Source: ZLKRG08 sp964565165
Lineage (GTDB): Bacteria > Actinomycetota > Actinomycetes > Nanopelagicales > Nanopelagicaceae
Direction: 5' to 3'
Assembly (NCBI GenBank): GCA_964565165.1
Contig: CAZMDJ010000034.1
Location: 1 to 12,273 of the forward strand
Length of the DNA: 12,273 nt
Shown here: piece by piece, positions 1-6,764 of the stretch
Numbering within the stretch: the first letter of the stretch is position 1
Layout: each line of letters starts with the position of its first letter
Notes under the pieces: generated by a model
What the model was told of the DNA's origin: nothing
Databases searched by the model: none
The model's input: only the letters and a program-made list of their open reading frames with translations
Position numbers and translations under genes: made by a program

Positions 1-414
1 GCCACCACCGATAACTTTTAATCCCCGATCTTCCAAATTCTTGATTGTTTCGGTTGTGCCTTCGCGGAAGAAATCACCTGCATGGTTATTTGCGATATTT
101 ACGATATCTATACCGTCAGTCTTCATCCAATCCAAAAGATATGGATTGGAATTAAATACATACTGTTTATCTTGATGTTCGGTTAATGTAGTTACGGCGC
201 TCTCTAAATTAATTACCGAAATATCAGCGCTAGTTAGCGCTTTTTTTACATATCTAAAAGGGTCGCCACCAGAATTTAAAAACCTTGCAATTTGATCAAC
301 GCCATGCGTGTCACCGGCAAATGCGATCGTGATATTTGGTTCGGGTTTTGGTTGGGCTTTTGCACATCCAGTTAAAGAAAGAATTGCAATCAGCGCTAAT
401 GCAATTTTCTTCAC
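1..414 (-). CDS. CapA-family phosphoesterase lipoprotein, N-terminal part (runs off window)
   Basis: I translated this by hand: 138 codons from GTG at 414, open to the window edge. Residues 1-17 form a short lipoprotein signal, a KK pair, a hydrophobic core and the lipobox LTGC with Cys17, so the protein should be anchored to the outer face of the membrane. The mature part has the metallophosphatase-like blocks of the CapA / poly-gamma-glutamate synthesis family: AGDTHG (residues 33-38, Asp35 and His37), INLESAVT (68-75) and ANNHAGD (108-114). In this fold Asp, Asn/Glu and His residues bind metal; the substrate is not known. A -10 element six bases upstream favours a leaderless GTG start, and there is no Shine-Dalgarno. 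The rest of the catalytic domain lies outside the window, so activity cannot be judged. Confidence 0.85.
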   Translation of the reverse strand, partial: MKKIALALIAILSLTGCAKAQPKPEPNITIAFAGDTHGVDQIARFLNSGGDPFRYVKKALTSADISVINLESAVTTLTEHQDKQYVFNSNPYLLDWMKTDGIDIVNIANNHAGDFFREGTTETIKNLEDRGLKVIGGG

Positions 415-420
415 GGCGCT

Positions 421-426
421 AATTTA
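421..426 (-). promoter_or_regulatory. Probable -10 element of the CapA-like gene, leaderless start
   Basis: On the minus strand TAAATT (a TANNNT -10 match) is followed by exactly six bases, AGCGCC, and then the GTG start. Transcription would begin at or next to the first base of the start codon, giving a leaderless mRNA. A weak -35 candidate, TTCTTA, lies 17 bases upstream. The same spacing is found at the SulP gene. Confidence 0.45.
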
Positions 427-511
427 TCCACAGTTCTATTTTTTAAGAAATCTTCTGGTTTGAATTTAACTAACGTCGCCCACGACTCGTTGCTAACTCT
501 TTTAAAGGTGA

Positions 512-557
512 AAGCCGCCGCTTCCTCGGCGACTATCGCTGGAGAAAGGGGCGGCTT
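512..557 (+). promoter_or_regulatory. 5' hairpin that buries the ribosome binding site of the 29-codon ORF
   Basis: AAGCCGCC (512-519) pairs perfectly with GGCGGCTT (550-557), which ends one base before the ATG at 558. Inside it further pairing is possible: TTC/GAA (522-524 with 544-546), a short pair next to it (526-528 with 540-542, two G-U) and GCGA/TCGC (529-532 with 536-539) around a three-base loop. The purine-rich GGAGAAAGGGG at 541-551, the only Shine-Dalgarno candidate, is therefore almost wholly on the 3' arm. The pairing is read directly from the sequence; repression of translation is inferred. Confidence 0.55.
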
Positions 558-647
558 ATGACCATTGACCTTGCTATTGCATTGTTATCGATGCTCTTGC
601 AGATAATTGACCTCGCAGTCAATATCTACAGAAATAGAGACCAATAA
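558..647 (+). CDS. 29-residue hydrophobic peptide, candidate type I toxin / small membrane protein
   Basis: ATG at 558 to TAA at 645-647 gives 29 residues. It starts MTIDLAIALL, continues with a hydrophobic stretch to about residue 24 (Tyr) and ends in the polar tail RNRDQ. The polar residues Asp4, Ser11, Gln15, Asp18, Asn22 and Arg25 are spaced three, four or seven apart, so they line one face of a single membrane helix. From memory, E. coli TisB is also 29 residues, with Asp, Lys and Gln in a similar stripe and a comparable LQ-hydrophobic-hydrophobic-D segment; this is resemblance of design, not shown homology. The purine-rich Shine-Dalgarno is masked by a hairpin, and hairpins with a T-run follow the stop. 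No gene follows on this strand before the convergent nrdJ, so a leader peptide for a downstream gene is unlikely. No SOS box is visible upstream. The ORF could also be fortuitous. Confidence 0.5.
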   Translation: MTIDLAIALLSMLLQIIDLAVNIYRNRDQ

Positions 648-659
648 TTTGCTTTAGCA

Positions 660-680
660 GACTCTGGCAATAACAGAGTC
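660..680 (+). other. Perfect 7-bp hairpin just after the 29-codon ORF
   Basis: GACTCTG (660-666) and CAGAGTC (674-680) are exact reverse complements around a seven-base loop. It begins 13 bases after the stop codon. There is no T-run directly after it, so it is more likely a structural part of the transcript's 3' end than a terminator by itself. Confidence 0.5.
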
Positions 681-685
681 GGCCA

Positions 686-721
686 TGGTGGTTGGTGCGA
701 GCCAGCCACCACGTGCTTTTT
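686..721 (+). terminator. Probable terminator of the small plus-strand transcript
   Basis: A stem of 11 pairs is formed by 686-696 and 701-711 (TGGTGGTTGGT with GCCAGCCACCA, two G-U pairs) around the tetraloop GCGA. Five bases later comes TTTTT at 717-721. The gap between stem and T-run is longer than in a textbook intrinsic terminator, so the call is moderate. Confidence 0.45.
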
Positions 722-728
722 ATACACC

Positions 729-767
729 AAAAAATAAACCCTCGCCAGAATTTCTAGCGAGGGTTTA
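729..767 (-). terminator. Intrinsic terminator of nrdJ
   Basis: TAAACCCTCGC (735-745) and GCGAGGGTTTA (757-767) form a perfect 11-bp stem with an 11-base loop. Read on the minus strand it is followed at once by six T residues (six A at 729-734 on the plus strand). It begins 14 bases past the nrdJ stop codon, in the right place and orientation to end the nrdR-nrdJ transcript. Confidence 0.85.
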
Positions 768-780
768 AATTAGTGACTAA

Positions 781-3666
781 TCAGCTACAACCAGATGTAT
801 TGCCACAACCTTCGCAGACGTAGCAAGCGCCAGATTGACGCATCTTTACTCCGCAAGTCATACATAGTGGAGCATCTGATTTGATTCCTGAGATTTTCTC
901 AAGAAGTTCAGTTGAAGAACCGATCTGAGTTGCAGGAGCTTGTTCGATCTTGATTTCGACTGGCTTTGCCACTGCTACTGGAGCAACTGGCGCCGCTGGA
1001 GCTTCTACCTGAACACCTTGTGCAAGTGATTCAGTATCTACTGCATCAGGGGTGTACTCGCCTGTTTCAAGTGCGCGTGCACGTTCTGATGCGGTGTAGA
1101 GACCCATCGCTGCGCGATCTTCGAATGGTAGGTAATCAAGGGCTAGACGACGGAAGATGTAATCAAGCATTGATTGCGCCATACGTACATCTGAATCATC
1201 TGTCATACCAGCTGGCTCGAAACGTAGGTTCATGAACTTCTCTACGAATGTCTGTAGTGGAACACCGTATTGAAGACCGATTGAAACTGCGATTGAGAAT
1301 GCATCCATCACACCGGCAAGAGTTGAACCCTGCTTACCAAGTTTTAGGAATACTTCACCAAGAGTGCCATCGTTATATGCACCAGCGGTCATGTAACCCT
1401 CTGCTCCACCAACATTAAATGATGTGGTGCGTGAAGGACGTGACTTTGGAAGGCGCTTACGAACTGGAGCAGCTGACGCTTCTACAGTTGCAGTAGCTGA
1501 TGCCTTATCGGCCTTTTTATCTGCCTTAGCATCAGATAGTGGCTGGCCAACCTTGCAATTATCGCGATAGATAGCGATCGCCTTTAGGCCAAGCTTCCAA
1601 CCCTGGAAGTAAACATCTTCAACTTCTTCGATGGTTGCATCTTCTGGAAGGTTAACGGTCTTTGAGATCGCGCCAGATAGGAATGGCTGGCAAGCTGCCA
1701 TCATTCGAACGTGGCCCATTGGAGCGATTGAACGCTTGCCAAGTGCGCAATCAAAGATGTCGTAGTGCTCAAGCTTTAAGCCAGGCGCATCAATTACGTG
1801 GCCATTTGCTGCAATGAATTCAACAATCGCTTCGATTGTTTCCTCGTTGTAGCCAAGCTTACGTAGCGCTAGTGGCACAGTCTGGTTAACGATCTGTAGT
1901 GAAGAGCCGCCAACAAGCTTCTTGAACTTAACCAATGAGAAGTCAGGTTCGATACCAGTTGTATCGCAATCCATCATCAGACCGATTGTTCCGGTTGGAG
2001 CAAGAACTGAGATCTGCGCATTGCGCCATCCGTTCTTATCGCCAATGCTTAAGCAATCATCCCAAGCCTTATTAGCTGCTGCCCATACATCTGCATCCAT
2101 TGTTGCAAAGCTCTTTGCAGCAGATGAAGCTGATGCGTGCTTACGCATAACGCGAGCATGTGGCTGTGCGTTACGTGCGAAGCCATCGTATGCACCAACA
2201 ATTCCTGCAAGTTCTGCAGAGCGCTTGAAGGTAATACCTGACATCAAAGAGGTAATCGCACCAGCAAGTGCACGGCCGCCATCTGAATCGTAAGCAAGAC
2301 CTGATGCCATAAGTAGCGCGCCAAGGTTTGCATAACCAATTCCAAGCTGACGGTAGCGCTTTGTGGTGTCACCGATTGCTTCTGTTGGGAAATCTGCGAA
2401 ACAGATTGAGATATCCATTGCAGTAATGATCATCTCTGCTGCCTTAGCAAAGGTACGTGAATCAAATGAACCATCTTGCTTAAGGAACTTCATTAAGTTA
2501 AGTGAAGCAAGGTTGCAAGATGAGTTATCTAGTGACATGTACTCAGAGCAAGGGTTTGACGCATTGATGCGACCTGTCTCTGGGTTGGTGTGCCAATCAT
2601 TGATTGTTGTGTCGTACTGAATTCCTGGATCTGCGCAACCCCAAGCTGCCTCTGCAACTTTACGGAATAGCTGACGTGCATCGATCTCTTCGATAACTTC
2701 GCCAGTTGCGCGAGCCTTAAGACCGAACTTCTCGCCCTTTTCGACAGCTGACATAAATTCATCAGATACGCGAACTGAGTTATTTGCGTTCTGGTACTGA
2801 ACAGAGATGATGTCCTTGCCGCCAAGGTCCATATCAAAGCCAGCATCACGAAGTGCGCGGATCTTGTCCTCTTCGCGAACCTTTGTTTCAATGAATTCTT
2901 CGATATCTGGATGATCGATATCTAGAACAACCATCTTTGCAGCGCGACGTGTTGCGCCACCAGATTTGATTGTTCCTGCAGATGCATCAGCACCACGCAT
3001 AAATGAAACAGGGCCTGAAGCGGTTCCGCCAGACTTTAGAAGTTCCTTTGAAGAACGAATGCGAGAAAGGTTAAGACCAGCACCATATCCACCTTTGAAT
3101 ATCATTCCCTCTTCGCGGTACCAGTTAAGGATTGAATCCATGGTGTCATCTACAGACAAGATAAAGCATGCGCTTACCTGCTGTGGTTGGTTGGTACCAA
3201 CGTTGAACCAAACTGGTGAGTTAAAGCTAAAGATTTGATGTAACAACATATGTGTTAATTCGTGTTCGAAAATTTCTGCATCTTTATCAGTTGCAAAGTA
3301 TCCGAATTCCTTGCCCGCTTTTGTGTAAGTTAAAACAACGCGATCGATTACCTGGCGAAGTGAATATTCGCGATCTTCGCGGCCAACAGCGCCACGGAAA
3401 TATTTGGTGGTAACGATTGTCGAAGCGTTGATTGACCAGAAATCTGGAAACTCAACTCCGCGCTGTTCGAAAACTGTCTCGCCTGTCTTCCAGTTCTGCT
3501 GGACTACATCGCGACGTTCCCATGTAACTTCGTCATATGGATTAACACCTTCGTTGGTGTAAAGACGTTCAATTGTTAAGCCTTTACCCTTCTTGGTGTT
3601 ATGTGAGAAAACATCCTTTACAGATGAAGTTCCCTTAGAAGGTCGATTGATGACCGTGTCAGACAT
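781..3666 (-). CDS. nrdJ: Adenosylcobalamin-dependent (class II) ribonucleotide reductase
   Basis: Reduces ribonucleotides to deoxyribonucleotides using a thiyl radical generated from adenosylcobalamin; oxygen-independent; cytoplasmic. The 961 residues have the full long-form architecture: an N-terminal domain, the ten-stranded barrel core to about residue 700, a TSCPD-type domain from about 747 to 850, and a C-terminal cysteine ribbon. Active-site residues are visible: Cys167 (SACFIL) and Cys384 (SSCNL) as the redox pair, and N371-P-C373-S-E375 with the radical cysteine. The 11-residue gap from Cys373 to Cys384 is as in Thermotoga NrdJ. APTGTIGLMMD (556-566) is the phosphate-binding loop. 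Cys935, 938, 948, 951, 954 and 960 form the tail that should re-reduce the active site. Ala/Lys/Pro-rich linkers lie at about 708-745 and 888-915. The ATG at 3664-3666 follows a purine-rich AGAAAGAG. It lies 40 bases after nrdR and is almost certainly cotranscribed. Confidence 0.97.
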   Translation of the reverse strand: MSDTVINRPSKGTSSVKDVFSHNTKKGKGLTIERLYTNEGVNPYDEVTWERRDVVQQNWKTGETVFEQRGVEFPDFWSINASTIVTTKYFRGAVGREDREYSLRQVIDRVVLTYTKAGKEFGYFATDKDAEIFEHELTHMLLHQIFSFNSPVWFNVGTNQPQQVSACFILSVDDTMDSILNWYREEGMIFKGGYGAGLNLSRIRSSKELLKSGGTASGPVSFMRGADASAGTIKSGGATRRAAKMVVLDIDHPDIEEFIETKVREEDKIRALRDAGFDMDLGGKDIISVQYQNANNSVRVSDEFMSAVEKGEKFGLKARATGEVIEEIDARQLFRKVAEAAWGCADPGIQYDTTINDWHTNPETGRINASNPCSEYMSLDNSSCNLASLNLMKFLKQDGSFDSRTFAKAAEMIITAMDISICFADFPTEAIGDTTKRYRQLGIGYANLGALLMASGLAYDSDGGRALAGAITSLMSGITFKRSAELAGIVGAYDGFARNAQPHARVMRKHASASSAAKSFATMDADVWAAANKAWDDCLSIGDKNGWRNAQISVLAPTGTIGLMMDCDTTGIEPDFSLVKFKKLVGGSSLQIVNQTVPLALRKLGYNEETIEAIVEFIAANGHVIDAPGLKLEHYDIFDCALGKRSIAPMGHVRMMAACQPFLSGAISKTVNLPEDATIEEVEDVYFQGWKLGLKAIAIYRDNCKVGQPLSDAKADKKADKASATATVEASAAPVRKRLPKSRPSRTTSFNVGGAEGYMTAGAYNDGTLGEVFLKLGKQGSTLAGVMDAFSIAVSIGLQYGVPLQTFVEKFMNLRFEPAGMTDDSDVRMAQSMLDYIFRRLALDYLPFEDRAAMGLYTASERARALETGEYTPDAVDTESLAQGVQVEAPAAPVAPVAVAKPVEIKIEQAPATQIGSSTELLEKISGIKSDAPLCMTCGVKMRQSGACYVCEGCGNTSGCS

Positions 3667-3706
3667 TGGTGCTCTTTCTCTAGTTACTTATATGTCTTTT
3701 TTATTT

Positions 3707-4216
3707 TTACTTTGTTGCAGCGCTGTGCGGGGTTGCAGCGTTTGAAGATTTTTCTACATTTTTTTCTACTGATGGGAATTCTCGAAGTAGGGAAATTTCG
3801 CCTTCGAAGTCAGCAAGGGAAGCAAAGTTACGATATACAGAGGCAAAACGAAGGTAAGCCACGGCATCAAGTTCTTTAAGTGGCGCAAGTATCGCCATTC
3901 CAACTTCTTGAGCCTCAATATCTGCCTGGCCTGATCGGCGAAGTGTCTCCTCGACCGTGGCTGCTAGACGAGCTAAGTCATCTTCTGAGACCGGGCGACC
4001 TTGGCAGGCTTTGCGGACTCCGTTGATTACCTTTGCGCGGCTAAATGGTTCGGTAACGCCTGAGCGCTTGATGATATTGAGGATTGTGGTTTCCTGAGTT
4101 GAGAAGCGCTGGCCGCACTCTGGACATTCGCGGCGACGGCGGATCTGGAGCCCATCTTCTACAACTCGAGAGTCGACTACGCGTGAATCGTCATGCTTGC
4201 AAAATGGGCAGTTCAT
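3707..4216 (-). CDS. nrdR: Transcriptional repressor NrdR
   Basis: ATP/dATP-sensing repressor of ribonucleotide reductase genes. The 169 residues match the family in order: an N-terminal zinc ribbon with Cys3, Cys6, Cys31 and Cys34 (MNCPFC and ECPECG), the basic RRRR stretch at 26-29, then the ATP-cone at about 46-136 (start LNIIKRSG, end FASVYRNF). The Ser/Ala/Lys-rich tail after about residue 150 is a little longer than the usual 150-residue protein and looks disordered. A strong Shine-Dalgarno, AAAGGAG (4223-4229), stands six bases before the ATG. Its target nrdJ lies just downstream, and tandem NrdR boxes lie upstream, so the operon should be autoregulated. Confidence 0.97.
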   Translation of the reverse strand: MNCPFCKHDDSRVVDSRVVEDGLQIRRRRECPECGQRFSTQETTILNIIKRSGVTEPFSRAKVINGVRKACQGRPVSEDDLARLAATVEETLRRSGQADIEAQEVGMAILAPLKELDAVAYLRFASVYRNFASLADFEGEISLLREFPSVEKNVEKSSNAATPHSAATK

Positions 4217-4280
4217 GCGTAGCTCCTTTCAAGGGTGATATCGGCAGAAGCGGAAACATAGCTCAAACTCTCCGGTTTAA

Positions 4281-4327
4281 CCACTACTAATGGAAGGTTT
4301 TGCTCTGTGAACCACTACATATTGGGG
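4281..4327 (-). promoter_or_regulatory. Tandem NrdR boxes upstream of nrdR-nrdJ
   Basis: Two related 16-mers begin CCACTAC at 4281-4296 and 4312-4327, exactly 31 bases apart, about three helical turns. The second (CCACTACATATTGGGG) fits the known NrdR-box pattern aCACwAtATaTwGtgt at most positions; the first (CCACTACTAATGGAAG) is weaker. Tandem sites a whole number of turns apart are typical for NrdR. The stronger box lies about 100 bases upstream of the nrdR ATG, and on the minus strand a TTTACA (-35-like) lies 17 bases before AATATG, so the box would overlap the -10 region of the promoter. Confidence 0.7.
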
Positions 4328-4421
4328 TAAGTACGAGAACTGTAAAGCAGAAGTTGAAGGTTGTAAATAGGTTAAACGTAAACGACACGCCAGTGTAAGG
4401 CGGAGATATCAGCTGTTGAGA

Positions 4422-5423
4422 TTAGAGGCGCTTAGCGCCAACGAAAGGCTTGTAACCAAAGCTACGCACAAAGTTCACAATTTCAACTCGCTTACCTGCG
4501 CGAGGAGCCTGAATCATCTTGCCCTTTCCCATATAAATGGCAACGTGGCTTATTGGTCTACCAAAGAAAACTAGATCTCCAGGAGCTAGCGCCTCTCTTG
4601 GAACGTTTTTACCGTATCTAAATTGTGCAGCGGCAAAGTGAGGCAATGAAACACCAGCTCTTTGGAATGAACGCATAGTCAAACCAGAGCAATCCCATTT
4701 GGTCGGACCTGCTCCACCCCAAACATAAATATCGCCAAGTTGCTGGAATGCGAATTTCAAAGCGATTGCGCCTTTAGTTGAACCACCTGAAAAGAGCGCA
4801 GCCAATCTTTTACTCTCTGCCAAAATGCGATCTTGTTCGGCTTTATCGGCATTTTCGAGTTTCTTGCGATCTTCCGCTTTTAAAGATGCAAGTAATTTCT
4901 CAGCTTTTGCAAGAGCTGCATTAGCTGATGCTACTTGTTTATTTAACTTAATTTGCGCTGCTTTTAGCTGATTAGCTCTATCTGTCACTACTAGTTGACT
5001 TGATTGCAGCCCTTGTTTATATGTATTTAGTTGGCGTAGTTTTGTGGCATAACGTTGCGCCAATACATCTAACATTGCAGCATCAGATAGGTACTTAGCT
5101 GGATCGCGAGAAAGCAACAGTTCAAGACCATTTCCTAACCCACCATTTTTATAATTCTCAACGGCCATTTTTGAAATCTCTTTTTTGAGAGAAAGAGTCT
5201 TGGCATTTGCTGCAGCTTCTCCAGCTTTCAATCCATTTAATTCGCGCTGCAATTTAGATATTTGATATTTAATTCCGTTAGCTGCTTCGTATTTACCTGC
5301 AGCTTCATCTCGAAGCTCATTGACCTGCTTTTGAACTTGGGCCGCAGTCGGCGCAGCTGAAGCAACCGGCATCAGCATCGTTGCTACTAAGCCAGTCACA
5401 AGTAGGGAAAGCACTTTGCGCAT
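4422..5423 (-). CDS. Secreted NlpC/P60 peptidoglycan endopeptidase, RipA-like
   Basis: Predicted to cut the D-Glu-mDAP link in stem peptides, acting outside the membrane in cell-wall turnover or daughter-cell separation. The 333 residues comprise a Sec signal peptide (1-23, cleavage near ASA|AP), a long coiled coil of about 26-210 rich in Lys, Ala, Leu and Gln, and an NlpC/P60 domain from about 217 to 333. Catalytic Cys245 lies in WDCSGL and His293 in ISHVAIYMG. The third position is Gln305 (MIQAPRAG), twelve residues after the histidine, where RipA has Glu. The coiled coil probably places or restrains the hydrolase, as in RipA and CwlO-type enzymes. ATG at 5421-5423 is the only start that gives the signal peptide. 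The gene lies 48 bases after the SulP gene on the same strand, with no clear terminator between them. Confidence 0.92.
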   Translation of the reverse strand: MRKVLSLLVTGLVATMLMPVASAAPTAAQVQKQVNELRDEAAGKYEAANGIKYQISKLQRELNGLKAGEAAANAKTLSLKKEISKMAVENYKNGGLGNGLELLLSRDPAKYLSDAAMLDVLAQRYATKLRQLNTYKQGLQSSQLVVTDRANQLKAAQIKLNKQVASANAALAKAEKLLASLKAEDRKKLENADKAEQDRILAESKRLAALFSGGSTKGAIALKFAFQQLGDIYVWGGAGPTKWDCSGLTMRSFQRAGVSLPHFAAAQFRYGKNVPREALAPGDLVFFGRPISHVAIYMGKGKMIQAPRAGKRVEIVNFVRSFGYKPFVGAKRL

Positions 5424-5471
5424 AGATGGGCAAGGCTACATGGGTGTCTGGCAAATGGCTAAATAATCAGC

Positions 5472-6719
5472 CTAATTCAAGCTTTTCCCATGATTTACCA
5501 AGAAATTACGCGTGAAATGTGCGAGCAGTCCGATACCAATGCCCCAAATTAAGTCAATAGAGATAGTTGCAATCGCGGTGATGACAAATACTGCAATTTC
5601 GCCTTTGGTTGTCCGCAATAATTCTCTTAAATTAGAAGGATTCAATATTCGAATACTGGTACCAATTAATACGCCTGCAATTGCCGCTGCTGGTATTTGA
5701 CTAAATAATGGCGCTGCTACCAGCACAATTAGAAGTAATACTATTGAGTGCACCATAGAAGCAAGTCTTGAATGTGCATGTGATCTAACATTTACACTTG
5801 TTCGAGCAATCGCTCCAGTTGCCGGTTGGCCACCGAAAGTACTTGCAATAGCTGTTGCGATCCCTTGGCCAAATAGCTCTTGATTTGGTTCGAATCTTTT
5901 TTCAATTGGCATATGCGCCATCGAATCCGCAACTCTGGCTGATAGTAAAGACTCAATTGCTGCAAGAAGAGCAATCATGAGCGCGGGCCAAAGTAGTTGC
6001 GTGAGATTACTAAATGAGGGTGCCGTAAAGGTAGCAACATTTCTTGGTATCGTGCCTATGGTATTGATATCTAGAGAAAATACTTTATAGATTAATGTTC
6101 CAAAAAGTAGTGCTGCAAAACTGGCTGGAATATAAGCTTTGATTTTTAACGCTCTGATTACTTTTTCAAAATTAAATTTAAAAAGTAAGGTGACGAGAAC
6201 AATTGTCAGCGCTGAGTAATTGAAGTTGCCGAACTTAAGAGTATTAAATGCAATCACTAAAGTGTGATCCCCTGTACCTTTGGAAATACCAAATGCCATA
6301 GGTAGTTGTTGTAATGCAATGATAATTGCAATACCTAATGTGAATCCTTCGATTACATAGTGCGGTACCCGATTGATTAATTGACCAAGTTTAAAAAGCC
6401 CCATCAAAATAACCATTACACCTGCAATTACGCCAAGTGCAGGAACAGCACCAAGACCATACTTTTCGATTACTGGAATCAAAATAACTGTCATGGCACC
6501 AGTTGGGCCACTCACTTGTAATCTGGAGCCTCCGAAGAGCGCAGCAACCAGCCCTGCGATAATGGCGGTTGATATTCCAGCTGCCGCGCTCATGCCAGAA
6601 GTAATTCCAAATCCGATAGCTAGCGGTAAGGCCACTATTGCAACTGTTATGCCTGCCACAAAATCTTGAAGTAATTCTCTTTTATTTGTTGGGAAATCAC
6701 TTCTATTAGGCAGGCGCAT
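5472..6719 (-). CDS. SulP/SLC26-family anion transporter without STAS domain
   Basis: Multi-pass membrane protein of the SulP family, which carries sulfate, bicarbonate or other anions; the substrate cannot be told here. Family signs: an N-terminal DFVAGITVAIVALPLAIGFG-like first helix at about 19-38, the signature GGSRLQVSGPTGAMT at 63-77, and the FGGQPATGAIARTSVN region at 295-310 typical of the later helices. The 415 residues cover the transport domain only and end soon after the last hydrophobic segment (about 376-400). The cytoplasmic STAS domain found in most bacterial SulP proteins (usually about 500 residues or more) is absent, and only 48 bases separate the stop from the next gene, so it has not merely been frameshifted. 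A leaderless promoter fits the ATG at 6719. Divergent from the copper oxidase gene. Confidence 0.9.
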   Translation of the reverse strand: MRLPNRSDFPTNKRELLQDFVAGITVAIVALPLAIGFGITSGMSAAAGISTAIIAGLVAALFGGSRLQVSGPTGAMTVILIPVIEKYGLGAVPALGVIAGVMVILMGLFKLGQLINRVPHYVIEGFTLGIAIIIALQQLPMAFGISKGTGDHTLVIAFNTLKFGNFNYSALTIVLVTLLFKFNFEKVIRALKIKAYIPASFAALLFGTLIYKVFSLDINTIGTIPRNVATFTAPSFSNLTQLLWPALMIALLAAIESLLSARVADSMAHMPIEKRFEPNQELFGQGIATAIASTFGGQPATGAIARTSVNVRSHAHSRLASMVHSIVLLLIVLVAAPLFSQIPAAAIAGVLIGTSIRILNPSNLRELLRTTKGEIAVFVITAIATISIDLIWGIGIGLLAHFTRNFLVNHGKSLN

Positions 6720-6725
6720 GCGGGA

Positions 6726-6755
6726 ACTTTACCTTTTCTCAGGAACTAGTGTCAT
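6726..6755 (-). promoter_or_regulatory. SulP gene promoter, leaderless type
   Basis: On the minus strand ATGACA (6750-6755, five of six to TTGACA) is separated by 18 bases from TAAAGT (6726-6731, a TANNNT -10 element). Six bases later comes the ATG, so transcription should start at the start codon. The element lies in the 45-bp gap shared with the divergent oxidase gene, so the two promoters must overlap. Confidence 0.55.
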
Positions 6756-6764
6756 GATTGAAAC

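Noticed and set aside
686..711. GC-rich stem with CCACCA at its 3' side as part of a tRNA
   Set aside because: No T-arm GTTCRA motif, anticodon arm or cloverleaf can be made around it.
966..3238. Several open frames of 85-123 codons on either strand inside nrdJ
   Set aside because: They lie in other frames or antisense to a full-length, motif-complete gene and have no family-like sequence or ribosome binding site.
4388..4402. CGCC/GGCG hairpin after the NlpC/P60 gene as a terminator
   Set aside because: Only four pairs and no T-run on the minus strand.
6743..6754. GAACTAGTGTCA as a further SOS box
   Set aside because: The right arm departs from GTTC at two of four positions; likely chance.
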